This document shows, in pieces, positions 9,370 to 18,251 of a stretch of 64,000 nucleotides of DNA. Made by a program: the position numbers and the translations under genes. Source of the DNA: Planctomycetota bacterium (GTDB lineage Bacteria > Planctomycetota > Phycisphaerae > UBA1845); the NCBI GenBank assembly GCA_016200265.1, contig JACQFE010000017.1:1-64000 (forward strand), written 5' to 3'. Position 1 is the first letter of the stretch, and each line of letters opens with the position of its first letter. Under the pieces are notes generated by a model. It saw nothing but the letters and a program-made list of their open reading frames with translations, made no database searches and was not told the origin of the DNA.

Positions 9370-10194
9370 TCAATGGCCGGGAGCAGTTGAATTCGCCCCG
9401 GCGGATATGGCTCGGTTGATCAAGTCGTAGAGGCGGTTCGTGACCTGGAGATATTCTGATTGCTCCGGACCATCGAATCCAAGATCATTCCAAGAACCCA
9501 TTCCGCCAAAGACCCACGCGGCCTGACTACACGCAAGCAGCCGCGCTCCCCGCAATGTTAGCGCACCTCCGGGCGCCAAGTCGCGGTGAAATACGGCGGT
9601 CAATGGATCTTGCGCCGAGAGACATGCCCGCGCTTGTGCAAAGCGATCCGCGAAATACTCAAGGTCATGCCGTCTGGCGAACGACTCGATTTGAGTTAAC
9701 GTATCCAGTAATTGCGTTGATACGTCTGAGTCGATCTCTTTGTGACGGCCTGTCTGAACTTGCGTTGACATCCCGAAATATTGAACTTGCCAGATACGCT
9801 GATTTGGGGCTTTGCGATCACCTACATCCCATGCCGATTCCCAACATTCCGACCGTCCGCGTCTACGAACGGAGATCATCCAACGACCTCCGCCGCCTAC
9901 CAAGCCCGCCAACATGCGATCGGAAAACTGTTGATCGTTCGCATCAAGATGCACGAGCATTGCACTTTCGGCGCCTTCGCGGATCATCAATTCCAACCAA
10001 TCGTCGGGCGTATGTGCGACAACTTGCCGTTGATTCGTGCGAAACAACCATGCCCGCTTAGTGTGCAGAAAATGTACAAACTCGCAGAACTGGCATGTGG
10101 AATGATCAAGAAAGAAGGGCTTTGATGCGATTCCCCGAATCCTTGCGTTCAGGTGACACGTGAGCGCCACAATTTGAGCAGTTGGACCCACCAT
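9370..10194 (-). CDS. Hypothetical protein
   Basis: A 274-residue soluble protein with no family that I recognise. It has two CxxC-like cysteines early (STCQFCEF), a Gly-rich turn GLVGGGGRW, and a helical C-terminal half (residues of about 145-274) with an acidic surface. No signal peptide or membrane segment. Base composition matches its neighbours, and the uninterrupted frame argues for a real gene. It stands alone between repeats and metF, with about 97 bases to the metF stop. Confidence 0.65.
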   Translation of the reverse strand: MVGPTAQIVALTCHLNARIRGIASKPFFLDHSTCQFCEFVHFLHTKRAWLFRTNQRQVVAHTPDDWLELMIREGAESAMLVHLDANDQQFSDRMLAGLVGGGGRWMISVRRRGRSECWESAWDVGDRKAPNQRIWQVQYFGMSTQVQTGRHKEIDSDVSTQLLDTLTQIESFARRHDLEYFADRFAQARACLSAQDPLTAVFHRDLAPGGALTLRGARLLACSQAAWVFGGMGSWNDLGFDGPEQSEYLQVTNRLYDLINRAISAGANSTAPGH

Positions 10195-10291
10195 TGACGC
10201 ATCTTAATGGAATTATGCGGAATGCGAGTGATTCCAAATTCGTAGTTGCTGCAGGTCCCTCAGGTTTCGTTATGCGAACGTTGGGGCAACG

Positions 10292-11185
10292 CTACATGCT
10301 TGCCTTAATCATCTGGCAGATCGCGCTCGTCGCGGTGGAGCGGTTGAGGGTGTAGAAGTGGATGCCGGACACGCCTTCGCGGAGCAAATCCAAACATTGC
10401 TGGGTCGCGTGGTACATGCCGAGGTGGCGGACAGCCTCGGCGTCGGTTTCGACGGCCTCCACCTTTTGCAAAAGAGCCTTGGGGATTTTCGCTCCGCACA
10501 TTTCCGTGAACTTCTTGATTTGCTTGACGCTGAGGATGGGCATGATGCCGGCGACAATCGGAACGCGAATCCCGGCTCTCTCGGCCCGCTCGCGGAACGA
10601 AAGAAAATCCGCGTTGTCGAAGAAAAGCTGGGTGATGAGAAAATCCACACCGGCATCAACTTTGCGTTTGAGGTTTTCCAAGTCGGCCTCGCGGCTCGGC
10701 GCTTCGGGATGACCTTCCGGATAGCACGCGGCAGCGATGCAAAAGTTGTCGCGTCGTTCGCGAATGAATGCCACCAGCTCGGATGCATATCGAAACCCGC
10801 CTTCGGTGGCGACAAATGATTTCTGACCTAAGGGAGGGTCGCCGCGCAGGGCAAGCACGTTTTCGATATGGTGGCTCTTTAGTTCATCAAGCACGTGAGC
10901 GATTTCGCTACGGTCCGCGCCGACGCAAGTAAGATGTGCCATCGGCTCGATGCCGAGGTCGTTCTTGATTCGCTCGACGAGGTCAATTGTCTTCCGCCGT
11001 GTGGCCCCGCCCGCCCCATACGTCACGGAAACATAGGTCGGTGCGATCGGCTTGAGCGCCTCGATTGTCTTGTACAAATCCCAGAAGCCAACGTCGTCTT
11101 TGGGTGGGAAAAATTCAAATGAGAGCGTGGGTCGGCCACCGGCCTTGAGCTGATCAGAAATGCGCATCATTCTTCGATCCGCCAT
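10292..11185 (-). CDS. metF: Methylenetetrahydrofolate reductase
   Basis: A 297-residue FAD-dependent TIM-barrel enzyme that reduces 5,10-methylene-THF to 5-methyl-THF for methionine synthesis. Seen are the N-terminal SFEFFPPKD with its catalytic Glu, YVSVTYGAGG, LALRGDPP and a QLFFDN strand, all typical of MetF. The length is that of bacterial MetF. It lies 8 bases downstream of tRNA-Tyr on the same strand, so the two may be cotranscribed. With gcvPA and ftcD it is the third C1-metabolism gene within 16 kb. Confidence 0.96.
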   Translation of the reverse strand: MADRRMMRISDQLKAGGRPTLSFEFFPPKDDVGFWDLYKTIEALKPIAPTYVSVTYGAGGATRRKTIDLVERIKNDLGIEPMAHLTCVGADRSEIAHVLDELKSHHIENVLALRGDPPLGQKSFVATEGGFRYASELVAFIRERRDNFCIAAACYPEGHPEAPSREADLENLKRKVDAGVDFLITQLFFDNADFLSFRERAERAGIRVPIVAGIMPILSVKQIKKFTEMCGAKIPKALLQKVEAVETDAEAVRHLGMYHATQQCLDLLREGVSGIHFYTLNRSTATSAICQMIKASM

Positions 11186-11193
11186 CGGCGGAC

Positions 11194-11276
11194 TGGGCGC
11201 GGAAGGATTTGAACCTTCGTAGGCTTACGCCAACGGGTTTACAGCCCGTCCCCTTTGGCCACTCGGGCACACGCCC
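11194..11276 (-). tRNA. tRNA-Tyr (anticodon GTA)
   Basis: The reverse complement folds as a type II tRNA: acceptor GGGCGTG/CGCGCCC with discriminator A, anticodon stem ACGGG/CCCGT with loop CTGTAAA (anticodon GTA), a long variable arm and a GGTTCAAATCC T-loop. CCA is not encoded at the 3' end. It is directly upstream of metF. Confidence 0.95.
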
Positions 11277-11384
11277 TACTTCGCGACGCTACCATACGGG
11301 TGTGCGGGCGGCTGTCAATCCGAACATCAAGCGCCTCCGCCGAATCCGGCATTCGAGCCATCAGCGCCGGCAACGGACTGATCA

Positions 11385-11475
11385 AATTTCCAAATTCCAA
11401 TTTCCCAAGGGGCGTTTCTTTTTCGCAACTGGAAATCGGCAATTGGCAATCTGATCTCAAATTTGAGATTTCAAA
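11385..11475. repeat. AT-rich degenerate repeat, third cluster
   Basis: Contains AATTTCCAAATTCCAATTTCCC, split by short spacers, then CTGGAAATCGGCAATTGGCAA, the same motifs as 8815-9095 in the opposite orientation. Confidence 0.6.
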
Positions 11476-11509
11476 TCGAATGATTCGGCTTCCAATGGGC
11501 GAAGTTCAA

Positions 11510-12817
11510 TCAGTGCCGCTCGAATTCGCCGAATGCTCGTGCCGCCTCATACCTGCCGCGCCCCACCGACTCGTTGAGCATCGCGAGCACGCCACGCACG
11601 GTGCGCACTCCAATTTCGCCCGTCCATGCCAGTGGACCCTTGGGATAGTTCGTTCCCTTCATCATCGCGAGATCAATGTCTTCACGTGTGGCCACACCTT
11701 CATCGAGCGCCAGACCGGCCTCATTGATCACCGCCGCCAGAATCCGCGTGAACACATATTGCTCCGTGCTTCCCAATTGAGAACCGCGAGAATTTCCTTT
11801 TCGGATTTCGCCGTCCTCCTTGCCAAGGGAGACCACAGGGGGTTTCACGGTACTGCAATCGGCACTTGCTCGCGTCGCGAACGCACGAATGGCATCCGCG
11901 AGGAGCGGTGACATCAAGAAGCTTTTTCGATCGACCATGTACGCGGGCAAAGGCGGATCGCGGTCATACGCATAGAATCCGCGACCAGTCTTCCGGCCAA
12001 GACATCCCTTCGCGACGAACTGCTTTTGAATTTCGTGCGGCTCGAAGCGTGGATGCTGGTTCATCTGCTCCCATACCGAAGTGCTCACCGCGAGATTCAC
12101 ATCCAGCCCCACAAGGTCCATCAACTCAAACGGACCCATCTTGAAGCTGCCGCAGCGACGCATGATGCCGTCAATTTCATCGATGCCGGCCACTCCCTCG
12201 CCAAGAAGTCGCAGCGCCTCGAGGTAATATCCCCGTGCGACGCGATTGACGATGAAACCCGGCGTATCTTTCGCGCGAACGGCCGTCTTCCCCCAGGCGA
12301 CTGCCGTGTTGAATGCAAAATCAACGGCCGATGCGTCGCTCATATCGCCCGCGATGATCTCCACCAAGGGCATGAGCGGCGCGGGATTGAAAAAGTGCAT
12401 CCCGATGACGCGACCTGGATTCTTCACGGCCTCTGCAATCTTGCTCACTGAGAGCGAGGATGTGTTCGTCGCAAAGATGGCAGTCGGCGGCGCAGCGGCC
12501 TCCAATTCGCGGATGACTTTTCGCTTGATCTCAAGGTCTTCAACAATGGCTTCGATCACGAGTTGCACGCCGCCGAGATCGCTGAATGGAGTTCCGGTGC
12601 GGATTCTCTTCATTGACGCATTGCGTTCGTCCGGCGTCAGTTTCCCCTTCTCCACCAGCCGATCGAGGTTCTTCTGAATCCCCTCAAGTCCGCGGGCCAT
12701 AAATTCAGGTTTCACCTCAAGCAGCTGCACATCGCAATCGTGCAAGGCCGCGACCTGAGCGATTCCCGCTCCCATCGTCCCGGCCCCAATGACAGCAATC
12801 GAATTCACTTTCTGCAT
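11510..12817 (-). CDS. 3-hydroxyacyl-CoA dehydrogenase
   Basis: A 435-residue NAD-dependent dehydrogenase of fatty-acid beta-oxidation or butanoyl-CoA pathways. The Rossmann domain (residues 1-185) has GAGTMGAGIAQ and the catalytic GMHFFNPAP; the first C-terminal domain carries TPGFIVNRV and MGPFELMDLVGLD, and a second, divergent C-terminal domain occupies residues of about 350-435. Standard short enzymes end near 285, so this is the longer PaaH/FadB-C type. The linker at about 320-350 (SADCSTVKPPVVSLGKEDG) is low complexity and may be a tolerated insertion. No thiolase or hydratase is adjacent. Confidence 0.92.
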   Translation of the reverse strand: MQKVNSIAVIGAGTMGAGIAQVAALHDCDVQLLEVKPEFMARGLEGIQKNLDRLVEKGKLTPDERNASMKRIRTGTPFSDLGGVQLVIEAIVEDLEIKRKVIRELEAAAPPTAIFATNTSSLSVSKIAEAVKNPGRVIGMHFFNPAPLMPLVEIIAGDMSDASAVDFAFNTAVAWGKTAVRAKDTPGFIVNRVARGYYLEALRLLGEGVAGIDEIDGIMRRCGSFKMGPFELMDLVGLDVNLAVSTSVWEQMNQHPRFEPHEIQKQFVAKGCLGRKTGRGFYAYDRDPPLPAYMVDRKSFLMSPLLADAIRAFATRASADCSTVKPPVVSLGKEDGEIRKGNSRGSQLGSTEQYVFTRILAAVINEAGLALDEGVATREDIDLAMMKGTNYPKGPLAWTGEIGVRTVRGVLAMLNESVGRGRYEAARAFGEFERH

Positions 12818-13029
12818 GGCCTAAAGACTAACCCAAGCTAGATGCCTTCGCGACGTTTGAAGATCTTTTCGCGGGGGCGGCGCGGGTGTGCGCTGGGTTT
12901 TGCATTCCCAAGTTTCTGAAGTCACGGCTTTATGCTCGAATTCCCCTCGACGCCCCGTCAGTGGGGATTTGACTCGCCAACTGACTAACTTGGGTTAGAA
13001 CCGTCTGAGAACATCGCTGCAACAATAAT

Positions 13030-13058
13030 GCCTGTTGTCGCAACTTGCGACAGCAGGC
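13030..13058. terminator. Strong hairpin with T-run
   Basis: A 13-bp stem (13030-13042 with 13046-13058, one wobble pair, ACT loop) followed by TGTTCCTTTTT on the plus strand. It may be a terminator or a repeat. No plus-strand gene ends before it, so its target is unclear. The surrounding 12818-13128 shows no gene. Confidence 0.6.
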
Positions 13059-13128
13059 TGTTCCTTTTTGAAAACTGCCCAAGAGATTGACAGCCCGCGC
13101 TGGAGGCCTCGTAAAGGGACACAGTGGC

Positions 13129-13344
13129 TCAGCTCAGTGCAAGGCGAATGGTGCGGAGATGAGTCCGGAGTTTGGCTCGTCGTGTGCCGCGCGCTCTTCG
13201 GGCTTCTTCAAGTTGTATCGCCGCAGCTTGCGCTCCTTTGGGGTGATGGTCCCGCCAGCACTGTCGACAGCGGCGCGCGGCCATTCGCTCCGCGACGATC
13301 GCGGGGTAGCCGCAATGGGGACAATGGATAAATGCTGCCGACAT
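13129..13344 (-). CDS. Small zinc-ribbon-like protein
   Basis: A 71-residue basic protein with CPHCG near the N-terminus and CRQC about 20 residues later, a plausible four-Cys zinc ribbon, then an Ala/Arg-rich helix. The ATG at 13344 has GAGG about 7 bases upstream, which selects this start over an in-frame one 4 codons earlier. I do not recognise the family. It may bind nucleic acid. It has no obvious operon partner. Confidence 0.55.
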   Translation of the reverse strand: MSAAFIHCPHCGYPAIVAERMAARRCRQCWRDHHPKGAQAAAIQLEEARRARGTRRAKLRTHLRTIRLALS

Positions 13345-13473
13345 TGAAGACCTCAATTTGACTCAGCGGTTGGCAAGCGTGCTTTCACCTGATCCAAACG
13401 CCGATCTGATCCATGTTTCTTTTGTACAATTCAATCTTCCGGAGCGCCGCCGTTTGTACGCTCCGACCATCAC

Positions 13474-14766
13474 TCATTTCTCTAATAGACGGCCGATATG
13501 CGCCTTTCGTTTAGTAACTTGCATCTTCTTACGAAGGATTTTTCCGTCCGGAGGGATTGCGCGTTTGCTCCCAGCTTTCGCAGTGAACCAATTGGCACGC
13601 GGCCCGCTGAATCCCGGCACAAATCCGACGATTTCGGACAATAAGAGAACGCCATCCTGCTTTCCGATCGGCATGATATCCTTCGACAGCGGCGCTTCCT
13701 TAAATTCCTGATTCGAAATAAACGCGTCCGCCGGCGAAGAGTCGTCCATCAGATCACTGTCATCGTTCGTGTGATTCAGTCCAAGCAGATGAGCGGCCTC
13801 ATGGGATGCGATGTTTCCGATGGCCAGTCCGAGTTCCGACGGCGTCGGCGTCCCCGTAAATTGATCAGGAGTAAACGTCTGCGTATAGATAATGGAGTCG
13901 TCGCAGCAATCGGCGTCGTACAAGTCAACATCTTCGGAAAGCCCGTAGGCTTCGCGGCTGAAACCGCCGAAAAAAACCGTCGAGAAAGCTCCGCTCGGCG
14001 GCGGATCATCGCTCGTCACCGTGATTACGTTGAATCGCTCGTAATTCTGGCGAATTGTGTCAACGATTGCGTTCTTGATGATGTCCGTCTTGCCCGCGTA
14101 CACCGGCGCGATGTCGGCCGCATCGAATGGGGACAGGACGAACGTGCCCAGGACCGGTGAATTCACCTGACCGCCGTTGAATTTCAGCAATATTGTCTGG
14201 GATTCCGGCTGGGGCACGCTTGCAATGTGATTCAGCACGATGTCGGCGTGGTAGGCCCCGAGCAAATTCGTCGAAGCGGCGAAGGCGGAATGCGTGACAA
14301 CAAGATAATACGGGTTGCCCGCATGCCGCACGACGAAATCGATGTGCGAATCGAGCGAAAAATCCGATACGTCGTCGTTTTCATACGTCAGACGGCCCTT
14401 GTTATCGAAGACCGCGATCGAGGTATCGAGAGTGGATCCGAAGGCCGATGCATTGATGACCAGGTGATCGCCCGGCGCCATCGCGCCCAGAAGATAGACA
14501 TCGAGGTCGGAATCGGACGCCACCATTCCCTGAAGGTGCGCCTCCCCGTTCGCGAAAACGACAACAACGAAATCCGCGAAAGTGTTGTTTGGCTCGCCGG
14601 AGGTTTTTCCGAGCGGACTGCCGATGGTCGTGTCGACATTTCCGTCGATCACGGAAGTTGCGATCGGAACGCCTATGCAGCCGGAAAGACTGAGTGAAAT
14701 CTCGCACGAAATCATGTAGGCAACCGCCCAACCAGTGCCGCGCTCAAAGTTTGAGTACTTGAACAT
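13474..14766 (-). CDS. Metzincin-like secreted lipoprotein, copy A
   Basis: A 430-residue protein with a hydrophobic N-terminus and a lipobox-like SLSGC at about residues 26-30, so probably a lipoprotein. Residues of about 45-190 resemble a pre-peptidase C-terminal/CARDB-like beta domain (DSDLDVYLLGAMAPGDHL). The catalytic motif HEAAHLLGLNH at about 323-333 has the HExxHxxGxxH zinc signature, followed by LMDDSSP in the place of the Met-turn. The start has GGGAG 7 bases upstream. The tandem neighbour is a paralogue of the same length. The substrate is unknown. Confidence 0.85.
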   Translation of the reverse strand: MFKYSNFERGTGWAVAYMISCEISLSLSGCIGVPIATSVIDGNVDTTIGSPLGKTSGEPNNTFADFVVVVFANGEAHLQGMVASDSDLDVYLLGAMAPGDHLVINASAFGSTLDTSIAVFDNKGRLTYENDDVSDFSLDSHIDFVVRHAGNPYYLVVTHSAFAASTNLLGAYHADIVLNHIASVPQPESQTILLKFNGGQVNSPVLGTFVLSPFDAADIAPVYAGKTDIIKNAIVDTIRQNYERFNVITVTSDDPPPSGAFSTVFFGGFSREAYGLSEDVDLYDADCCDDSIIYTQTFTPDQFTGTPTPSELGLAIGNIASHEAAHLLGLNHTNDDSDLMDDSSPADAFISNQEFKEAPLSKDIMPIGKQDGVLLLSEIVGFVPGFSGPRANWFTAKAGSKRAIPPDGKILRKKMQVTKRKAHIGRLLEK

Positions 14767-14982
14767 TTGGATTCTCCCACAATCCGAGTCGGATTGCGGC
14801 TCGGATCGCCTTCGACCTCAGTTTGCGAAGCGGGAGTATGGTACGACGTTATTTGACTTAGACAATCGGGACCACGATGCGTCGCACGACGCGCCACACG
14901 TCCAGCGAACCGTGGACCTTGTTCATCGACTCTTTGTGGAAATATCTTTCGTATCGTCATGTGCGAAATCTTTGCATTGCGT

Positions 14983-16275
14983 CTAATTTGAATCGCGAGG
15001 ATGACCACGTTCCGGACCCAGGGCGCATGAGCTGAAATACAATTCCTGCCGGGCCGGCTGTCCCGAGAGCGATCGTGCTCCGAATCGCTCACGCGAGGTC
15101 AGACGCTCAATGTTCTTCTGCGCAACGGCCGCGTCACCACCGACGGAGTCAAGCAAGTATTGCACCGAATCCTGATGCCCGATCGGGAACACATCGCTGT
15201 ACAGCGGCGAGTCCTGAAATTCTTGGTCTTGTAGCAATTGCCTCAGGCTTGCGGTCACGTCCATGATGTCCGGAGGATTCGCGGTGTGGACGAGCCCTTC
15301 AAGATGCCCGATTTCGTGACTCGCGACATTGGCCAGTGCCTGAGCCATCTCCGACGCGCTCGGCCGAAGCACCATGAACGCTTTGAACGTATCCGTAAAG
15401 ACGATCGCCTGCTGCGCCACTTCGGAGTTGTATTCATCGACCGTCGCGGCGACACCGAGCAAGGCCGCATCGAATGTGCCGAAGTGGATGCGGCTCATCC
15501 GGGTGCTCGCTTGCGCGCCCTCACTAGTGCTGAGGATGCGGACGTTATAGCCTTTGAAATGCTGGCGAACGCGACTGACGATCTCGGCGATCATTTCATC
15601 CGTCGTCCCCTGGAACGATGGATCGATGGATGCGGCGTTGAACGCGGGAACGTCGATCGGAGGGCGCGTGCCGATCTGCACGGACCGACCGGCGCTGAAA
15701 TCCAGAATGATGTCATCAGGACGCGGTGCCGGGACTTGTCCCACGGGGGTGGTCGATACAGTCAATTCATATCCGCCCGAGGAGTTGAAACCAGGCGTCG
15801 AGGTCATCGCGATCAGGCAGGATCGCGAATCGCGGCGCAGGATAAGATCAATGAACGGGCCGTTCTTTCCCATATAGACGTTGCGATGATCGTTGATGAG
15901 AAGGGAGTCCCCGTTTTCATCAAGAAGGGCGATCGCGCCTCTGAGTCCGTTGGATACGGAGACCGCGACCTTCACATGATCGCCCGCGGAGACCGGGCCA
16001 AGATCGTATACGTCAATATCACTGGCATCACTGAGGTTGCCACTGATGACCTGCGGCTGCGCGCTCATGTCAACTTTCTCGGCCAATGCGAGCACGTCGT
16101 TGGCCCCGGCTTCGATGACCGTTGGCGTGGATGGTGTGACGGATGAACCGAGCGTGGACGGCGGAACGGGAAGGCCGCCGCCGTCAAATGAGCTTCCGCA
16201 ATGTGATTGGAGGATGGACAGCGGAATGAGAATCAGGCGCGCGGCATTGGCCGCTTGCTTTCGATTGAGTTGCAC
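14983..16275 (-). CDS. Metzincin-like secreted lipoprotein, copy B
   Basis: A 430-residue paralogue of the downstream gene. The GTG at 16275 has GAGGGG 6 bases upstream and gives exactly the same length as copy A; the longer frame to 16413 is rejected. The N-terminus has a hydrophobic stretch ending in ILQSHCGSS, a possible lipobox, then DASDIDVYDLGPVSAGDHV as in copy A. The zinc motif HEIGHLEGLVH is intact, followed by DIMD as in a Met-turn. Both also share an EF-like ending, SDVFPIGHQDSV here and KDIMPIGKQDGV in copy A. A tandem duplication of an exported protease, with about 216 bases between. Confidence 0.85.
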   Translation of the reverse strand: MQLNRKQAANAARLILIPLSILQSHCGSSFDGGGLPVPPSTLGSSVTPSTPTVIEAGANDVLALAEKVDMSAQPQVISGNLSDASDIDVYDLGPVSAGDHVKVAVSVSNGLRGAIALLDENGDSLLINDHRNVYMGKNGPFIDLILRRDSRSCLIAMTSTPGFNSSGGYELTVSTTPVGQVPAPRPDDIILDFSAGRSVQIGTRPPIDVPAFNAASIDPSFQGTTDEMIAEIVSRVRQHFKGYNVRILSTSEGAQASTRMSRIHFGTFDAALLGVAATVDEYNSEVAQQAIVFTDTFKAFMVLRPSASEMAQALANVASHEIGHLEGLVHTANPPDIMDVTASLRQLLQDQEFQDSPLYSDVFPIGHQDSVQYLLDSVGGDAAVAQKNIERLTSRERFGARSLSGQPARQELYFSSCALGPERGHPRDSN

Positions 16276-16621
16276 AGCTTTCCCCTCGTCAGGCGGATTT
16301 GCCGAGCGCGGTTTCGCGCCGACCCTGCGGGATGAAACGGCTCGCGGGAGATGACTGCGGCCTATGCATCGACCACCCTCGCCGGGCGATCGACGCATCG
16401 ACTTTCCCCTCACGCTCCACTGTGCTTCTCTCTCCTCGGAATGACTTTACGATAGGTTCGAACGGTTTGCGGTTGGTGATTTTCCAGTGAAAGAGGATTT
16501 GCCTGTCTCGCTGTTATTTTGGGGCTGTGACAATTATTGGACAGGGACAATTCTCGATGCGATACTCGCGAAGCTAGATTTCAAGGGGAATGAAAGTCCC
16601 TATTGTCGTTTTGATTGCGCT

Positions 16622-16694
16622 TGTCATTCTGAGCCCCAGCGGGCAGGGGCGAAGAATCTCGAATCCGAGATGCTTCGCTACGCTCAGCATGACG
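16622..16694. repeat. CATTCTGAG...CAGCATGACG element, copy 1
   Basis: Outer arms GTCATTCTGAG and CTCAGCATGACG with GAAGAATCTCGAATCCGAG and ATGCTTCGC between. This is a widely distributed bacterial REP-like element. Related copies are at 18077-18148 and 59621-59695. The remaining 16276-16739 holds no gene that I can support. Confidence 0.85.
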
Positions 16695-16739
16695 GCAACC
16701 AACGAGCAGGTTTTGATAAGAGGCTGAGCCGAGGAAAGC

Positions 16740-17630
16740 ATGAGCATTCTTGTTAATCGCGACACGAAAGTGATCTGTCAGGGCATCACCGGAAAGGCCG
16801 GTGCGTTTCACGTTACGCAGTGCCTCGCTTATGGCACCAAGATGGTCGGTGGCGTGTCGCCGGGCAAAGGTGGGTCCAAGTCCGAACACGGGCTGCCCGT
16901 GTTCAATACCTGTCATGACGCCGTGAAGCAGACCGGTGCGGGCGTGTCCATGATCTTCGTCCCGGCGGCATTTGCGGCCGATGCGGCGATGGAAGCCGCG
17001 GATGCGGGTTGCTCGCTTGTAGTCCTGATCACGGAAGGAATCCCCACGCTCGACATGGTCAAAGCCCGTGAGTTCCTCGACGAAAAGCAAACGATGTTGA
17101 TCGGGCCGAATTGTCCGGGCATCATTACTCCGGGCGAGTGCAAGATCGGCATCATGCCCGGCTATATCCACAAGCAGCGACAACCGGGAACGAAAACGGT
17201 TGGCATCATCTCTCGCAGCGGGACGCTGACCTATGAGGCCGTCTGGCAGTGCAGCTCACACGGCCTGGCCCAATCGACGTGCATCGGCATCGGGGGCGAT
17301 CCGGTGAAGGGCCTGAATTTCATCGAGCTGCTCGAACGTTTTGAAAAGGATCCCGAAACCGATGCGATCGTGATGATCGGCGAGATCGGCGGCAGCGACG
17401 AGGAAGGGGCGGCCGCATTTATCAAGAAAAGCGTCCGAAAGCCGGTGGTCGCGTTCATCGCCGGTCAGACCGCGCCACCCGGTAAACGTATGGGGCATGC
17501 GGGCGCGATCATCAGCGGTGGCGAAGGCACGGCCGCTTCGAAAATCGCCGCCCTCAAGGAAGCCGGGGTTACGGTGTGCGATTCACCCGCCAAGATTGGC
17601 GAAAGTATCGCGGCCTTGGTTGCCCGCTGA
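16740..17630 (+). CDS. sucD: Succinyl-CoA ligase [ADP-forming] alpha subunit
   Basis: A 296-residue TCA-cycle enzyme subunit. The CoA-binding [23 protein letters not shown] and the phosphohistidine loop [15 protein letters not shown] are intact. The active enzyme needs the beta subunit SucC, which provides the nucleotide site. sucC is normally immediately upstream, but here the upstream 464 bases hold only a repeat and no coding frame. GAGGAA precedes the ATG. tRNA-Thr follows on the other strand. Confidence 0.96.
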   Translation: MSILVNRDTKVICQGITGKAGAFHVTQCLAYGTKMVGGVSPGKGGSKSEHGLPVFNTCHDAVKQTGAGVSMIFVPAAFAADAAMEAADAGCSLVVLITEGIPTLDMVKAREFLDEKQTMLIGPNCPGIITPGECKIGIMPGYIHKQRQPGTKTVGIISRSGTLTYEAVWQCSSHGLAQSTCIGIGGDPVKGLNFIELLERFEKDPETDAIVMIGEIGGSDEEGAAAFIKKSVRKPVVAFIAGQTAPPGKRMGHAGAIISGGEGTAASKIAALKEAGVTVCDSPAKIGESIAALVAR

Positions 17631-17665
17631 CAAGAATCCCGAACCGTCAATTTGGAATTGGAAAG

Positions 17666-17737
17666 AGCCGACGAAGGGATTTGAACCCTTGACCTCAGCT
17701 TTACGAAAGCCGTGCTCTACCGCTGAGCTACGTCGGC
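17666..17737 (-). tRNA. tRNA-Thr (anticodon CGT)
   Basis: The reverse complement has acceptor GCCGACG/CGTCGGC with discriminator T, D-arm GCTC/GAGC, anticodon stem CGGCT/AGCTG around TTCGTAA (anticodon CGT) and T-loop GGTTCAAATCC. CCA is not encoded. It reads ACG codons. Confidence 0.95.
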
Positions 17738-17775
17738 GGAAACGCGATGACTTTTACGGGCGTCAGACGGCTGCG

Positions 17776-18057
17776 TCAAGTCGAATCGGCTTGCGATGAC
17801 TGTGTTTCGCTTGCAGAACCGCCATCCAAATCTTTGGCGCAGCCGGCGAGCGCAATTCGAGTCACTTTTTCATACGTCGTCGCGAGAAATCCGATCAGTG
17901 GGAAGCCGCCTCGCTCAAACGGTGAAGAACCGAGTTTTTCGAGAATCTCCAGCGACTTTTCAGGCGGCTTGATTTCGATCGCGATCGAATCTAGCGACGG
18001 ATCGGCGGACCAGAAATCCGTGTACTTGGAATCGTGTGCTTGATGAGCGTCACTCAT
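17776..18057 (-). CDS. Hypothetical protein, 93 residues
   Basis: A small acidic soluble protein without recognisable domain. It has a clear ribosome binding site (GGAG about 8 bases before the ATG). The middle (SIAIEIKPPEKSLEILEKLGSSPF) suggests a beta-helix start, and no signal peptide is present. It sits between tRNA-Thr and the SNF2 gene on the same strand, 194 bases upstream of which is a repeat element. Confidence 0.55.
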   Translation of the reverse strand: MSDAHQAHDSKYTDFWSADPSLDSIAIEIKPPEKSLEILEKLGSSPFERGGFPLIGFLATTYEKVTRIALAGCAKDLDGGSASETQSSQADST

Positions 18058-18076
18058 TGTGTCGTCTCCATCTTGC

Positions 18077-18148
18077 CGTCATTCTGAGGTCGCCAAAGGC
18101 TACCGAAGAATCTCGGACTCGAGATGCTTCGCTCCGTTCAGCATGACG
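18077..18148. repeat. CATTCTGAG...CAGCATGACG element, copy 2
   Basis: Same arms as copy 1, but the left interior contains GGTCGCCAAAGGCTACCG, a hairpin motif that also appears at 53008-53024, so this copy looks mosaic. Confidence 0.8.
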
Positions 18149-18251
18149 ATTGCCGTCCCCGTTTAGTTTCGATTGCATTTCGCTCTTTGCCGATCACTGT
18201 TCGCCATTTGATAACCCAATTCGATCTTCGCCCATCGCAATTCGACATTCG

